64,000 nt of DNA from Saccharomonospora marina XMU15 (GTDB lineage Bacteria; Actinomycetota; Actinomycetes; Mycobacteriales; Pseudonocardiaceae). A program made the translations under genes and the position numbers. The stretch spans positions 3,541,136 to 3,605,135 of the forward strand of contig NZ_CM001439.1 of the NCBI RefSeq assembly GCF_000244955.1. Reading direction: 5' to 3'. A model generated the notes under the pieces. The model was not told where the DNA came from, ran no database searches, and was given only the letters and a program-made list of their open reading frames with translations. Below, piece by piece: positions 24,608 to 32,826 of the stretch (positions are counted from its first letter, which is position 1; the number at the start of each line of letters is the position of its first letter).

Positions 24608-25015
24608 TTGCGTGCCGATGCGGTGGGCGACCGTGCCAACTGGTGGCTTGGCGTCGTTCAGTTCACCACCTCCCGTGCCACGGCGGAACCGGCCTCGCGA
24701 GCCGAGCGGCAGCAGTGGACGCGGTTGGCTGTGGTCGCGCTCGATTCCGCCTTCGAGGACGGCGATTTACCCGCACGGCACATCGCCGGGCGGAAGGCCA
24801 ACCTGACGCTCGCGCTGCCCAGATTCGGCGCGCCGACCGACTTCAGCGAGACCCTGCGTCCTGATGACGTTGCCCGCGCCTGCTTGAACGAGGTCCGGAT
24901 GTCACCCGAGGAGGCCGTATCGACTCGCTGGGAGTACCGCGCGGAGGACGTCGGCATCATGCGGGACCTTCGCGCGGTGCGCAATCAGGTGGTACCCGCG
25001 CTTGGCCTGGCTTAG
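24608..25015 (+). CDS. Unrecognised 135-aa protein, possibly a truncated gene
   Basis: The frame is coding by composition and contains segments such as RANWWLGVVQF, ARHIAGRKANLTLALPRFG and MRDLRAVRNQVVPAL, but I recognise no family. The start is uncertain: TTG at 24608 is the first in-frame start after the preceding stop and GTG at 24623 is the next, and neither has a well-placed ribosome-binding site. It may be the 3' part of a longer gene broken at the end of the 621-aa gene, or a small partner protein translated from the same mRNA. Confidence 0.5.
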   Translation: MRADAVGDRANWWLGVVQFTTSRATAEPASRAERQQWTRLAVVALDSAFEDGDLPARHIAGRKANLTLALPRFGAPTDFSETLRPDDVARACLNEVRMSPEEAVSTRWEYRAEDVGIMRDLRAVRNQVVPALGLA

Positions 25016-25169
25016 CAGGTCGTAAACGAAGACCTGCGGCGACAGCTCGAGCGTTGGCGTGAAAGTCGTGCCGAAGCTGCCGTAGCCGCCGATCCGAGCC
25101 TCACGAACTGGCGACGGTGTAACAAGCCGACGGCACCGCTCGCCCTGACACCCTTGACTCGACCCGTCG

Positions 25170-25185
25170 GTAAGCGCAGACTTAC
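25170..25185. promoter_or_regulatory. Inverted repeat GTAAG-6-CTTAC upstream of arsR-type gene
   Basis: GTAAGCGCAGACTTAC is a 5-bp dyad with a 6-nt spacer. It lies four bases before the likely GTG start of the ArsR-type gene, and a further CTTACG half site follows at 25197. It is a plausible autoregulatory operator. Confidence 0.45.
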
Positions 25186-25189
25186 GTTT

Positions 25190-25501
25190 GTGGGCACTTA
25201 CGCTTTTGCCGCGTGGACCGCGCTCGGCGACCCGAGTCGGCAGCACATCTTCGCGCTCCTCGCCGAGCGGCCCCGGTCGGTGACCGAGATCGCGCGGGAT
25301 CTGCCGATCAGCAGGCCCGCGGTCTCCCAGCATCTGCGGGTACTCAAGCAGGCCCACCTCGTGCGAGTCCGGTCCGAGGGCACGCGGCGCATCTACCAGG
25401 TCGACCCTGAAGGCCTCGCGATCCTGCGCGAGGACCTGGACAGGTTCTGGAACAAAACACTGGAGAACTTCAAGCAGATCGTGGAACAGGAAACGGAGTA
25501 G
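25190..25501 (+). CDS. ArsR-family winged-helix repressor
   Basis: The protein has 103 aa from GTG 25190. The HTH is clear: FAAWTALGDPSRQHIFALLAE at the front (shown here as ALGDPSRQHIFALLAE), then SVTEIARDLPISRPAVSQHLRVL, and the wing RSEGTRRIYQVDPEG. There is no metal-binding CxC signature, so it belongs to the non-metal branch that commonly precedes SRPBCC genes. The upstream in-frame extension to 25154 is less likely because it overlaps the dyad at 25170-25185. It is followed by an SRPBCC gene after 4 bp and a DinB-like gene, forming a three-gene operon. Confidence 0.88.
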   Translation: MGTYAFAAWTALGDPSRQHIFALLAERPRSVTEIARDLPISRPAVSQHLRVLKQAHLVRVRSEGTRRIYQVDPEGLAILREDLDRFWNKTLENFKQIVEQETE

Positions 25502-25505
25502 TCCC

Positions 25506-25988
25506 ATGGCGACCACATCCACCGAGACATCCGTACGGCGCGAGATCGAGGTAGCGGTTCCCGCCGACCGAGCCTTCGCCGTCTTCACCGAACGGTTCGA
25601 CCAGATCAAACCGCGAGAACACAACATGCTGCCGGTGCCGATCGCCGAAACCGTCTTCGAGACCCGCGTGGGCGGCGCGGTCTACGACCGTGGTGAGGAC
25701 GGGTCGATATGCCGCTGGTCGCGCGTGCTGGCCTTCGAGCCACCGCACCGGTTCGTCATCAGCTGGGACATCACACCCCAATGGCGGATAGAGACAGACC
25801 CGGACCGGTGCAGCGAGGTCGAAGTGCGCTTCCTGCCGGTCGGGCCGGAAAGAACCCGGGTGGAGCTGGTGCACCGGCACCTGGACCGCCACGGTGACGG
25901 GTGGCACGGCGTGTACGCCGGGGTCGCGGCCGACGGCGGTTGGCCGCTGTACCTCAACCGCTTCGCCGAGCTGGTCTCCGGAGCGTGA
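25506..25988 (+). CDS. SRPBCC family protein (AHSA1/START-like)
   Basis: This 160-aa protein has the AHSA1-type SRPBCC ligand-binding fold throughout. It starts with REIEVAVPADRAFAVFTERFDQ, then carries GGAVYDRGEDGSICRWSRVLAFEPPHR-type strands (seen as YDRGEDGSICRWSRVLAFEP) and ends with the long C-terminal helix DGGWPLYLNRFAELV. Such proteins bind hydrophobic ligands, and their genes are typically paired with an ArsR repressor, as here. The ligand is unknown. The stop codon lies 6 bp before the ATG of the next gene, so cotranscription is very likely. Confidence 0.9.
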   Translation: MATTSTETSVRREIEVAVPADRAFAVFTERFDQIKPREHNMLPVPIAETVFETRVGGAVYDRGEDGSICRWSRVLAFEPPHRFVISWDITPQWRIETDPDRCSEVEVRFLPVGPERTRVELVHRHLDRHGDGWHGVYAGVAADGGWPLYLNRFAELVSGA

Positions 25989-25993
25989 TCACC

Positions 25994-26623
25994 ATGGATG
26001 TCATGCGGTTGGCCGAGGCCGAACGCCGCGACCTCGCCGACTTCCTGGAGAGCCTGAAGCCGGACCAGTGGCAGGTTCGCTCGCTGTGCCCCGAGTGGAC
26101 TGTCCACCAGGTCGTGGCCCACCTGATCAGCTACGACGAGCTCGGCGGACCCGGGCTGCTCGCCCGGTTCGTGAAGGGCTGGCTCGGGCCGGGCGACGTC
26201 AACGCCGTGGGTGTGCGCGAATACGCCACCCGCACTCCCGAGGAACTGGTGGCGCTGATCCGGCGGTACGCCAGGCCGCACGGGCTCACCGCGGGATTCG
26301 GGGGCGCCATCGCGCTGACCGACGGGCTGATCCACCACCAAGACATCCGCCGCCCGCTGGACGCACCGAGGCAGATACCCTCGGACCGGCTGGTGGCGGC
26401 GCTGCGCATGGCGTTGCGGTCACCGAGGCTGCCTGCTCGCCGCAATGTTCGCGACCTGCGGCTCGTCGCGGGCGACATCGAATGGTCGCACGGGACCGGC
26501 CCCGAGGTGACCGGTCCCGCGGAAGCGATCCTGCTCGCGATTTCCGGACGTCCGGCCGCGCTCGCCGACCTCAAGGGCCCCGGGCTGGACATCCTCACCC
26601 AACGGGTGGCCGCCGGCGGCTGA
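25994..26623 (+). CDS. Maleylpyruvate isomerase-type (DinB-like, TIGR03083) protein
   Basis: The protein has 209 aa. The N-terminal mycothiol-dependent maleylpyruvate isomerase-type bundle is shown by RRDLADFLESLKPDQWQVRSLCPEWTVHQVVAHL (key part CPEWTVHQVVAHL, with the metal-ligand-like His) and by GLIHHQDIRRPL further on. Members of this broad DinB-like group use mycothiol, a thiol typical of actinobacteria, but the true reaction is unknown. ATG 25994 is chosen with GGAG 10 nt upstream; GTG 25985, overlapping the preceding stop, is possible. It is the third gene of the ArsR operon. Confidence 0.82.
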   Translation: MDVMRLAEAERRDLADFLESLKPDQWQVRSLCPEWTVHQVVAHLISYDELGGPGLLARFVKGWLGPGDVNAVGVREYATRTPEELVALIRRYARPHGLTAGFGGAIALTDGLIHHQDIRRPLDAPRQIPSDRLVAALRMALRSPRLPARRNVRDLRLVAGDIEWSHGTGPEVTGPAEAILLAISGRPAALADLKGPGLDILTQRVAAGG

Positions 26624-26679
26624 GGCGACGCCACAGTGCCCGGCGTCCACACCGGACCACGGAGCAGACCGCCGACCGC

Positions 26680-27603
26680 TCAGGAATCCCCCTGCTCGTC
26701 CCCGCGCTGCTGCTCGGCGAGGAAGCGCTCGAACTGGCTGGCCAGCTCCTCCCCGGTGGGCATGTCCGTCTCGTCGGCGAGCAGGTTGCCGCCTTCGGCG
26801 CTGGCGGCTGCGAAGGCGTCGTACTGCCGCTCCAGCGCGGCCACCACGTCCGCCGCCTCGGCGGAGTCGGCCACCTGGCGGGCGACCTCGGCGTCGACGC
26901 GGGCCGCGGCCTCGCGCAGCGCCTCGCCGGGAAGCCGCAGCCCGGTGGCGCTCGTGACGGCGTCCAGCAGCGTCACCGCCGCCGCCGGGTAGCGGGTCTG
27001 CGCCAGGTAGTGCGGCACGTGCGCGGCGAACCCCAGCACGTCGTGTCCCCGCTGCCCGAGCCGCAGCTCCACCAGCGCGGCCGCGCTGCCGGGGATGCGC
27101 ACCTGGCCGAACGTGGAGCGGTGACCGGTGAGCAGCTCGTCGCGGGTGCCGTGCGCGGTGACACCCAGTGGCCGGGTGTGCGGCACACCCATCGGGATGC
27201 CGTGGTAGTTGACGCCGAGCCGCACACCCCACCGCTCGACGAGCGAACCCACGGCGTCGGCGAAGCGTTCCCACTCGTGATCGGGTTCGGGCCCCCGCAA
27301 CAACAGCAGCGGGTTGCCGTCGAGGTCGTGCGCCAGCCGCACCGTCAGTTCGGGCGCCCGGTACTCGGTCCAGCGATCGACCGAGTAGGTCATGGGCGGC
27401 CGCCGTGAGCGGTAGTCGACCAGGCGGTCGGTGTCGAAGCGGGCCACCACGCGGCCGGGCAGTTCGTCACACAGGTGGTCGGCGAGCACGCTGCCCGCCG
27501 AGCCGGCGTCGATGAACCCGTCGAGGTGGTACAGCAGTACCGATCCCGTGAGTTCGGGCACGTCGGAATCCATTTCGTACAGCCGCTCCGGATCGGCTCC
27601 CAC
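26680..27603 (-). CDS. PAC2 family protein
   Basis: This 307-aa protein matches the actinobacterial PAC2 group, related to archaeal/eukaryotic proteasome assembly chaperones. It contains LLYHLDGFIDAGSAGS near the start, VARFDTDRLVDYRSRRPPM and LLRGPEPDHEWERF, which are the usual family landmarks, and a variable acidic C-terminus. Its role in actinomycetes, which have 20S proteasomes, is not established. The GTG at 27603 is chosen because AGGAGG lies 6 nt upstream. It is divergent from the ROK gene, with about 100 bp between starts. Confidence 0.87.
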   Translation of the reverse strand: MGADPERLYEMDSDVPELTGSVLLYHLDGFIDAGSAGSVLADHLCDELPGRVVARFDTDRLVDYRSRRPPMTYSVDRWTEYRAPELTVRLAHDLDGNPLLLLRGPEPDHEWERFADAVGSLVERWGVRLGVNYHGIPMGVPHTRPLGVTAHGTRDELLTGHRSTFGQVRIPGSAAALVELRLGQRGHDVLGFAAHVPHYLAQTRYPAAAVTLLDAVTSATGLRLPGEALREAAARVDAEVARQVADSAEAADVVAALERQYDAFAAASAEGGNLLADETDMPTGEELASQFERFLAEQQRGDEQGDS

Positions 27604-27702
27604 CACGCACCTCCTGACACTCACCCGAACCCTCGCCCACGCGGGCGCCGTCATCCCATCACATCGCGACGCTCGCGCGCGAAGCACACCGCATGATGGA
27701 AG

Positions 27703-29025
27703 ATGTTTGGCGTGCACGCGTCACAGACACCTCCGAGCCCGGCGTTGACCCCTGAGCACATCGGCAGCCTCGCCGCGGTGCTCGATCTGGTGCGCACGGG
27801 TACCGCCAGGACGAGGCCGGAGATCGGCAGGCTGTCCGGCCTGGGCCGTACCGTCGTGACGCAGCGCGTCAACCAGCTCACCGAACTGGGCCTGCTCGAG
27901 GAGGGGGCGCTCGGACCGTCCAGCGGCGGGCGGGCACCCCGTGAGCTGCGGTTTCGCGCTCGGGCCGGGGTGGTGCTTGCCGCGGAGCTCGGCGCGACGA
28001 GCATCGGCGTCGGGGTCACCGACCTGGCAGGCTACGTCCTCGCCGAGCACGAGGAGCCCGCCGACATCGGTGTGGGCCCCGAGCAGGTGCTGTCCCGGGT
28101 GGAGGAGTTGTTCGACGAATTGCTCGCCGGGGTGCGTGCCGAGCAGGACGAGCGCCTCGGCGTGTGGGGCGTCGGCATCGGGCTGCCCGGGCCGGTGGAG
28201 TTCGCCACGGGGCGGCCCAGCGCACCACCGATCATGCCGGGGTGGGACGGCTACCCCGTGCGCGACCGGCTGGCCGCGCGGTTCGACGCGCCGGTGTGGG
28301 TGGACAACGAGGTCAACACGATGGCGCTTGGCGAGTTGCGCGCCGGTTCGGCACGCGGGCAGCGCGACATTCTCTACGTCAAGATCGGCACGGGCATCGG
28401 CGCGGGCCTGGTTTCGGGCGGCAGGCTGCACCGGGGAAGCCAGGGCTGCGCGGGCGACATCGGTCACGCCGCCGTCGCCGACGAGGCCGAGGTGGTGTGC
28501 CGATGCGGCAACACCGGCTGCCTCGAGGCCTACGCGGGCGGGGCGGCGCTGGCCAGGGACGGGACCGAGGCGGCGCAGGAGGGCCGCAGCAAGATCCTCG
28601 CCGACGTACTCACCAGAACGGGCACCATCACCGCGGCCGACGTCTCACACGCGGCGCAGCGCGGTGACCGCGCCGCCGTGGAGCTGCTCATGCGGGCGGG
28701 CAGGCTCATCGGCAGCCTGCTGGCCACGCTGGTCAGCTTCTACAACCCCGCCCTGGTGATCATCGGCGGTGGCGTCGCCGGTGCCGGTGACCTGCTGCTC
28801 GCCGCCGTACGGGAGTCGGTGTACCGCCGCTCGCTGCCGCTGGCCACCCGCGAGCTGCGCATCACCCGGTCCACGCTGAGCGACCGGGCCGGTCTGGTCG
28901 GGGCCGCCTTCATGGTGATCGACGAGTTGTTCGCCGCCGAGCGGCTGGCCCACTGGGTGGGCAGCGGCTCCCCCGCGGGCGCGCCCGGTCTCGTCGCGAT
29001 CCCGCTGCGAACGCCGGTCGTGTGA
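27703..29025 (+). CDS. ROK family transcriptional regulator/sugar kinase-like protein
   Basis: This 440-aa protein has an N-terminal winged HTH (ARTRPEIGRLSGLGRTVVTQRVNQL, key part RPEIGRLSGLGRTVVTQ) and a C-terminal ROK domain. The latter shows WGVGIGLPGPVE, VDNEVNTMALGE, KIGTGIGAGLV and the zinc-binding CRCGNTGCLEAY. The intact ROK signature and HTH indicate a sugar-responsive repressor. The stop is three bases before the ATG of a TetR gene, so the two regulators are probably cotranscribed. The target is unknown. Confidence 0.92.
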   Translation: MFGVHASQTPPSPALTPEHIGSLAAVLDLVRTGTARTRPEIGRLSGLGRTVVTQRVNQLTELGLLEEGALGPSSGGRAPRELRFRARAGVVLAAELGATSIGVGVTDLAGYVLAEHEEPADIGVGPEQVLSRVEELFDELLAGVRAEQDERLGVWGVGIGLPGPVEFATGRPSAPPIMPGWDGYPVRDRLAARFDAPVWVDNEVNTMALGELRAGSARGQRDILYVKIGTGIGAGLVSGGRLHRGSQGCAGDIGHAAVADEAEVVCRCGNTGCLEAYAGGAALARDGTEAAQEGRSKILADVLTRTGTITAADVSHAAQRGDRAAVELLMRAGRLIGSLLATLVSFYNPALVIIGGGVAGAGDLLLAAVRESVYRRSLPLATRELRITRSTLSDRAGLVGAAFMVIDELFAAERLAHWVGSGSPAGAPGLVAIPLRTPVV

Positions 29026-29028
29026 GCC

Positions 29029-29652
29029 ATGCCCGACCGCGTCTACGCCGGACGCTCGGCGGCCGATCGCCGCGCCGAGCGCAGGCGGCGGCTGCTGCGG
29101 GCGGGCCTGGCGTTGTTCGGCACCCAGGGATACGCCGCCACTTCGATAGAGAAGCTGTGCGCGGCGGCGGGCGTGTCCACCCGCAACTTCTACGAGGAGT
29201 TCACCGGCCGCGAGGAGCTGCTGCTGGCACTGCACGACGGCGCGCAGCAGCGGGCGATGAGCGCGGTGTCGACCGCACTGGCGCGGGCGGGCGAGGAACC
29301 GCTGGCGCGGCGCATCGAGCTCGCCGTCAGCGCCTACCTCACCGCGACGGCGACGGACCCGCGCTGGGCCCGGCTTTCGGCGGTGGAGGTCGTCGGGGTC
29401 AGCGCCACCGTGGAACGCCATAGACTGGCGTGGCGAAGCCGCTGGGCGGAGTTTCTCGCCGCGGAGGCACGGCGGGAGGCGGCCTGCGGCCGGACTCGCG
29501 ACCGTGACTTCGACCTCACCGCCGTGGCGCTGACCGGTGCCGTCGACGAACTGCTGCGCCACTGGGCCGCGGGCGAACGGCAGGTCGAGCTCGACGACGT
29601 CGTCGCCGAACTCGTGCGGATCGCGACCGCCGCGCTGGCCGACTCAGCGTGA
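29029..29652 (+). CDS. TetR family transcriptional regulator
   Basis: This 207-aa protein has the TetR N-terminal HTH: RRRLLRAGLALFGTQGYAATSIEKLCAAAGVSTRNFYEEF (key part GVSTRNFYEEFTGREELL). A helical ligand-binding domain follows and ends [17 protein letters not shown]. It follows the ROK gene by three bases. The last 120 bp recur, diverged, at 31299-31416 next to der, where only the 3' end survives, so the locus was duplicated or disrupted by the genes between. The ligand and target are unknown. Confidence 0.93.
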   Translation: MPDRVYAGRSAADRRAERRRRLLRAGLALFGTQGYAATSIEKLCAAAGVSTRNFYEEFTGREELLLALHDGAQQRAMSAVSTALARAGEEPLARRIELAVSAYLTATATDPRWARLSAVEVVGVSATVERHRLAWRSRWAEFLAAEARREAACGRTRDRDFDLTAVALTGAVDELLRHWAAGERQVELDDVVAELVRIATAALADSA

Positions 29653-29695
29653 CCCGTGCGGCTTCCGCTTGCGGATCGGACGTCTCGACACGGAG

Positions 29696-30124
29696 TCAGG
29701 CCGGGTCGGCCTGCCGCATCCGGCTGTTGTGGAACGACGTGAACAACCAGTTCCCCGCCCGCCTCACCGCCACCTTGGTCTGCAGGGACAGCTCCTCAGG
29801 GCGGCACCGGGTCTCCCCCGGCCGCAGCACGCAGTTGCCGCTGGTGATGACGAGCGCGACGTCGGGGGTCACGAAGCGGACGACGCGTTCCGCGGCAGGC
29901 GACATCCGTGTTGCGGCCATGAAAGTGTCGAATCCCTGCTGGAAGCTCTCCTCGATGGCGGGTCTGCCGTGAAGCCTGCCACCCATCCAGTCGACGAAAT
30001 CGGCGTCGTCGGTGAACGTGGCCGCCCACGCGGCGCCGTCGCCGTCGGCCCATGCTTGAGCCTGCCGTTGTTCGAGTTGTTCGAGGGCGGCCTCGTCGTC
30101 GGTCGTGGCTGACCGCGGTGTCAT
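29696..30124 (-). CDS. SgcJ/EcaC-like SnoaL-fold protein
   Basis: The 142-aa protein fits the SgcJ/EcaC family of the NTF2-like fold. It shows LEQLEQRQAQAWADGDGAAWAATFTDDADFVDWMGGRLHGR, of which the key part is AWAATFTDDADFVDWMGG, and it ends with VRRAGNWLFTSFHNSR. Members are small stand-alone proteins of unclear catalytic role, sometimes in natural-product clusters. It lies 30 bp after the isochorismatase gene on the same strand, so the two form a small operon converging on the TetR gene. Confidence 0.85.
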   Translation of the reverse strand: MTPRSATTDDEAALEQLEQRQAQAWADGDGAAWAATFTDDADFVDWMGGRLHGRPAIEESFQQGFDTFMAATRMSPAAERVVRFVTPDVALVITSGNCVLRPGETRCRPEELSLQTKVAVRRAGNWLFTSFHNSRMRQADPA

Positions 30125-30154
30125 CTGCTCGTACCTGCCTTTTCGAGATCGTGG

Positions 30155-30781
30155 CTATCGGGTGTGGGCGGCGGCCAGTTGGCCGACAAGAGCCGCGAAA
30201 CCCATGTCGAGGTCGGCGTAGACCTCGCCCGCGACGGGGTCGGCGTTGTCGGCGAGAACCTCAACCATGAGGCTCGCGTAGTCGCTCGGGACGACTCCGG
30301 CCTGGTGCATCCGGAGCAGGCCGGTTTCCCGTTTCGTGGCGGAGAAGGTGCCGCAAGCATCGACGGCGACGTAGGCGTCGTAGCCTGCCCGCTTCGCCGC
30401 GATCGCGGGGAACGTGGCGCAGACCTCGAGCGAGATGCCTGCGATGACGACCGCCGACCGTCCGGTCGCCTCGACGGCCTGCCGCACGCGGTCGTCGTGC
30501 CACGCGTTGACCATGCTGCGGTCGATCACCTTTTGCTCGGCGGGCAGGGCCGCGCGCAACTCCGGAATCAGCGGCCCCCACATGCTGTCGGCCGCGGTGG
30601 TGGTGACCACCACGGGCAGGTTCAACCGCAGTGCGGCCTTGGTCAAGCAGGTGACGTTGTGGGTGAGTTCGCCGACCGTGATGTCCCGGACGCCGGTGAA
30701 CAGCCCGATCTGGTGATCCACCAGCAGCACGGCGGTGTTGTCTGCGCTGAGCGATTCGGAAGGTCTGCGCTGCACGGCCAT
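30155..30781 (-). CDS. Isochorismatase-family hydrolase
   Basis: This 208-aa cysteine hydrolase-like protein shows NTAVLLVDHQIGLF with the catalytic Asp and ISLEVCATFPAIAAKRAGYD with the catalytic Cys, the two landmarks of the family. YcaC-like relatives are close in length. The substrate is unknown. The ATG at 30781 is chosen because AAGGAG lies just before it; the frame stays open upstream to an ATG at 31057, but that 92-residue extension has no family support. The downstream SgcJ-like gene is in the same direction. Confidence 0.9.
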   Translation of the reverse strand: MAVQRRPSESLSADNTAVLLVDHQIGLFTGVRDITVGELTHNVTCLTKAALRLNLPVVVTTTAADSMWGPLIPELRAALPAEQKVIDRSMVNAWHDDRVRQAVEATGRSAVVIAGISLEVCATFPAIAAKRAGYDAYVAVDACGTFSATKRETGLLRMHQAGVVPSDYASLMVEVLADNADPVAGEVYADLDMGFAALVGQLAAAHTR

Positions 30782-31298
30782 TTCTCCTTGTTCAGTGACG
30801 TGTGGCTTGTTCAGGGCGCGGTGGGTTGGCACAACCGCGGACGGATCGGTCAGCCGCCGTGGAACGAACGCATCGCGAAGGGCGTGCCGGGCACCGACGG
30901 CGTTGCCTTGCAGCCTTTTCTCCGTCCACGTGAAAGAGCCCTGCTTAGGCGACCCAACTTGCTCGACTTCACCGTGAGAGACGCGTCCGTCCATTTGCGA
31001 GCGACCAGGGCGCCGTTCGCGGTCGTGTCCGTTACCGCCGCCGGCCGCCGAAGCCATGCCACCCCCAATTCGCTACAACTGTAGCGTTACTACATTTGTA
31101 GCGTAGGTGATCCCGAGGGTCAAGCACGGCCGGCCGGGCGCCGCGGCCGACCACCTGGCCTCAGATTCGGTGTGGCTCGCACCGGACACGACAAGTCGGG
31201 CTGGTGACCGACCCGCCGAACAGAGCTGAACAAAGCCGAACCGGCTCGAACGACCGCACCCACACCGGGACACGGACAGGTACGCCACCCCGCAGACC
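30782..31298. other. 517-bp intergenic region with TetR-type operators
   Basis: No complete gene is supported. The notable content is the pair of 12-bp dyads at 31073-31101. To their right lies about 200 bp without coding signal, before the TetR remnant. The promoter of the isochorismatase gene must be in the left part. Confidence 0.5.
31073..31101. promoter_or_regulatory. Two CTACA-NN-TGTAG dyads (TetR-type operator)
   Basis: CTACAACTGTAG (31073-31084) and CTACATTTGTAG (31090-31101) are 12-bp dyads with the same arms, and their centres are 17 bp apart. The first extends to CGCTACAACTGTAGCG, 16 bp, with a 6-bp arm. This pattern is typical of TetR-family operators. It lies between the leftward isochorismatase gene and the remnant of a TetR gene, so it may be the original operator of the lost regulator. 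Confidence 0.6.
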
Positions 31299-31416
31299 GA
31301 CCGGCGCCGCCGACGAACCGCTGCGCGACTGGGCGAGTGAGCAGCACGTCGAGCTCGACGACGTCGTCGCCGAGCTCGTGCGGACCGTGACCGCCGCGCT
31401 TGCCGACTCAGCGTGA
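31299..31416 (+). pseudogene. Remnant of a TetR gene 3' end
   Basis: The frame encodes a C-terminus DEPLRDWASEQHVELDDVV followed by [15 protein letters not shown] and a stop. It matches the C-terminus of the intact TetR protein encoded at 29029-29652 ([35 protein letters not shown]). The DNA is nearly identical over about 120 bp. The HTH and most of the ligand domain are missing. The stop overlaps the 3' end of der, which runs the other way. Confidence 0.8.
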
Positions 31417-32826
31417 CTTGCGCGGCTTCTTCTCCCGCACCCGCACGTTGATCCGCACCGGGGTGCCGCGGAAGCCGAACCGTTCGCGGAACTTGCGCTC
31501 GACGAAGCGGCGGTAGCCCGCCTCCAGGAACCCGGTGGTGAACAGCACCAGCGTGGGGGGCCGAATTCCGGCCTGGGTGGCGAACAACACCTTCGGCTGC
31601 TTGCCACCGCGCACCGGCGGTGGTGTGGCGGCGATCAGATCGGAAAGCCAGCTGTTGAGCTGGCCGGTCGGCACCCGCTGGTCCCAGGAGGCCAGCGCGG
31701 TGCGCAGCGCGGGCGCCAGCTTGCGCACCGCCCTTCCGGTCAGCGCCGAGACGTTGACCCGCTCGGCCCACGGCACCCGGACCAGTCCCCTGTCGATCTC
31801 GCGATCCAGTTGCCGCCTGCGATCCTCGTCCACCAGGTCCCACTTGTTGAACGCGAGCACCAGCGCCCTTCCCGCGTCGGCGACCATCGTCACCACCCGC
31901 AGGTCCTGCTCCGAAAGCGGTTCACTCGCGTCGAGCAGCACGATCACCACCTCGGCGGCGTCGATCGCGGTCTTGGTGCGCAGGCTGGCGTAGTACTCGG
32001 TGCCGCTGGCCGTCTGCACCCGCTTGCGCAGACCCGCGGTGTCCACGAACCGCCACGCCTGACCGTCCAGCTCCACCAGCGAGTCCACCGGGTCCACAGT
32101 GGTGCCCGCGACGGCGTCGACCACCGCCCGCTCCTCGCCGGTGAGCTTGTTGAGCAGGCTGGACTTGCCGACGTTGGGTTTGCCGACGAGGGCGACGCGG
32201 CGCGGGCCGGTGACCTCCTGGCCGGTGTCGCGTGGCGCCTCGGGCAGCACGTCGACGACCGCGTCGAGCAGGTCGCCGGAACTGCGGCCGTGCAGCGCGC
32301 TCACCGGGTGCGGTTCGCCGAGGCCCAGCGACCACAGCGAAGCGACCTCGGCGAGCAGCCGCTCGTCGTCCACCTTGTTGGCGGCGAGCAACACCGGGCG
32401 GTCGGAACGGCGCAGCACCCTCGCGACGGCCTCGTCGGTCGCCGTCGCGCCCACGGTGGCGTCCACGACGAGCAGCACGGCGTCCGCCGTGGACATCGCC
32501 AGCTCAGCCTGCGCCGCCACCGAAGCGCGCATCCCGGTGGCGTCCGGCTCCCAGCCGCCGGTGTCCACGAGGGTGAACCGGCGCCCGCGCCACATGGCGT
32601 CGTAGGCGATCCTGTCCCTGGTGACGCCGGGCACGTCCTGCACCACCGCCTCCCTGCGCCCCAGGATGCGGTTGACCAGAGTGGACTTGCCCACGTTGGG
32701 CCTGCCGACGACGGCCAGCACCGGCTGCGCGAGTTCGGCTGCCTCGCCGGTGGACTCCTCGGCCCCCAACTCGTCGAGCCGCGCGAACTCCGACTCGTCG
32801 ACCCAGGTGCCGTCTTGTTCGGTCAT
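31408..32826 (-). CDS. der: Ribosome biogenesis GTPase Der (EngA)
   Basis: The 472-aa protein has two tandem GTPase domains, as only Der has. The first has G1 [23 protein letters not shown] and NKVDD. The second has [24 protein letters not shown] and NKWDL. A C-terminal KH-like domain ends in the basic tail KKPRKSR. Der is essential for maturation of the 50S subunit. A 30-residue acidic N-terminal extension is usual in actinobacteria. It overlaps plsC by 4 bp, and the cmk-plsC-der order is conserved. Confidence 0.97.
   Translation of the reverse strand: MTEQDGTWVDESEFARLDELGAEESTGEAAELAQPVLAVVGRPNVGKSTLVNRILGRREAVVQDVPGVTRDRIAYDAMWRGRRFTLVDTGGWEPDATGMRASVAAQAELAMSTADAVLLVVDATVGATATDEAVARVLRRSDRPVLLAANKVDDERLLAEVASLWSLGLGEPHPVSALHGRSSGDLLDAVVDVLPEAPRDTGQEVTGPRRVALVGKPNVGKSSLLNKLTGEERAVVDAVAGTTVDPVDSLVELDGQAWRFVDTAGLRKRVQTASGTEYYASLRTKTAIDAAEVVIVLLDASEPLSEQDLRVVTMVADAGRALVLAFNKWDLVDEDRRRQLDREIDRGLVRVPWAERVNVSALTGRAVRKLAPALRTALASWDQRVPTGQLNSWLSDLIAATPPPVRGGKQPKVLFATQAGIRPPTLVLFTTGFLEAGYRRFVERKFRERFGFRGTPVRINVRVREKKPRKSR

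Noticed and set aside
30782..31057. 92-residue N-terminal extension of the isochorismatase
   Set aside because: The family core starts after an ATG with a good Shine-Dalgarno at 30781; the extension is low-complexity and unlike the family.
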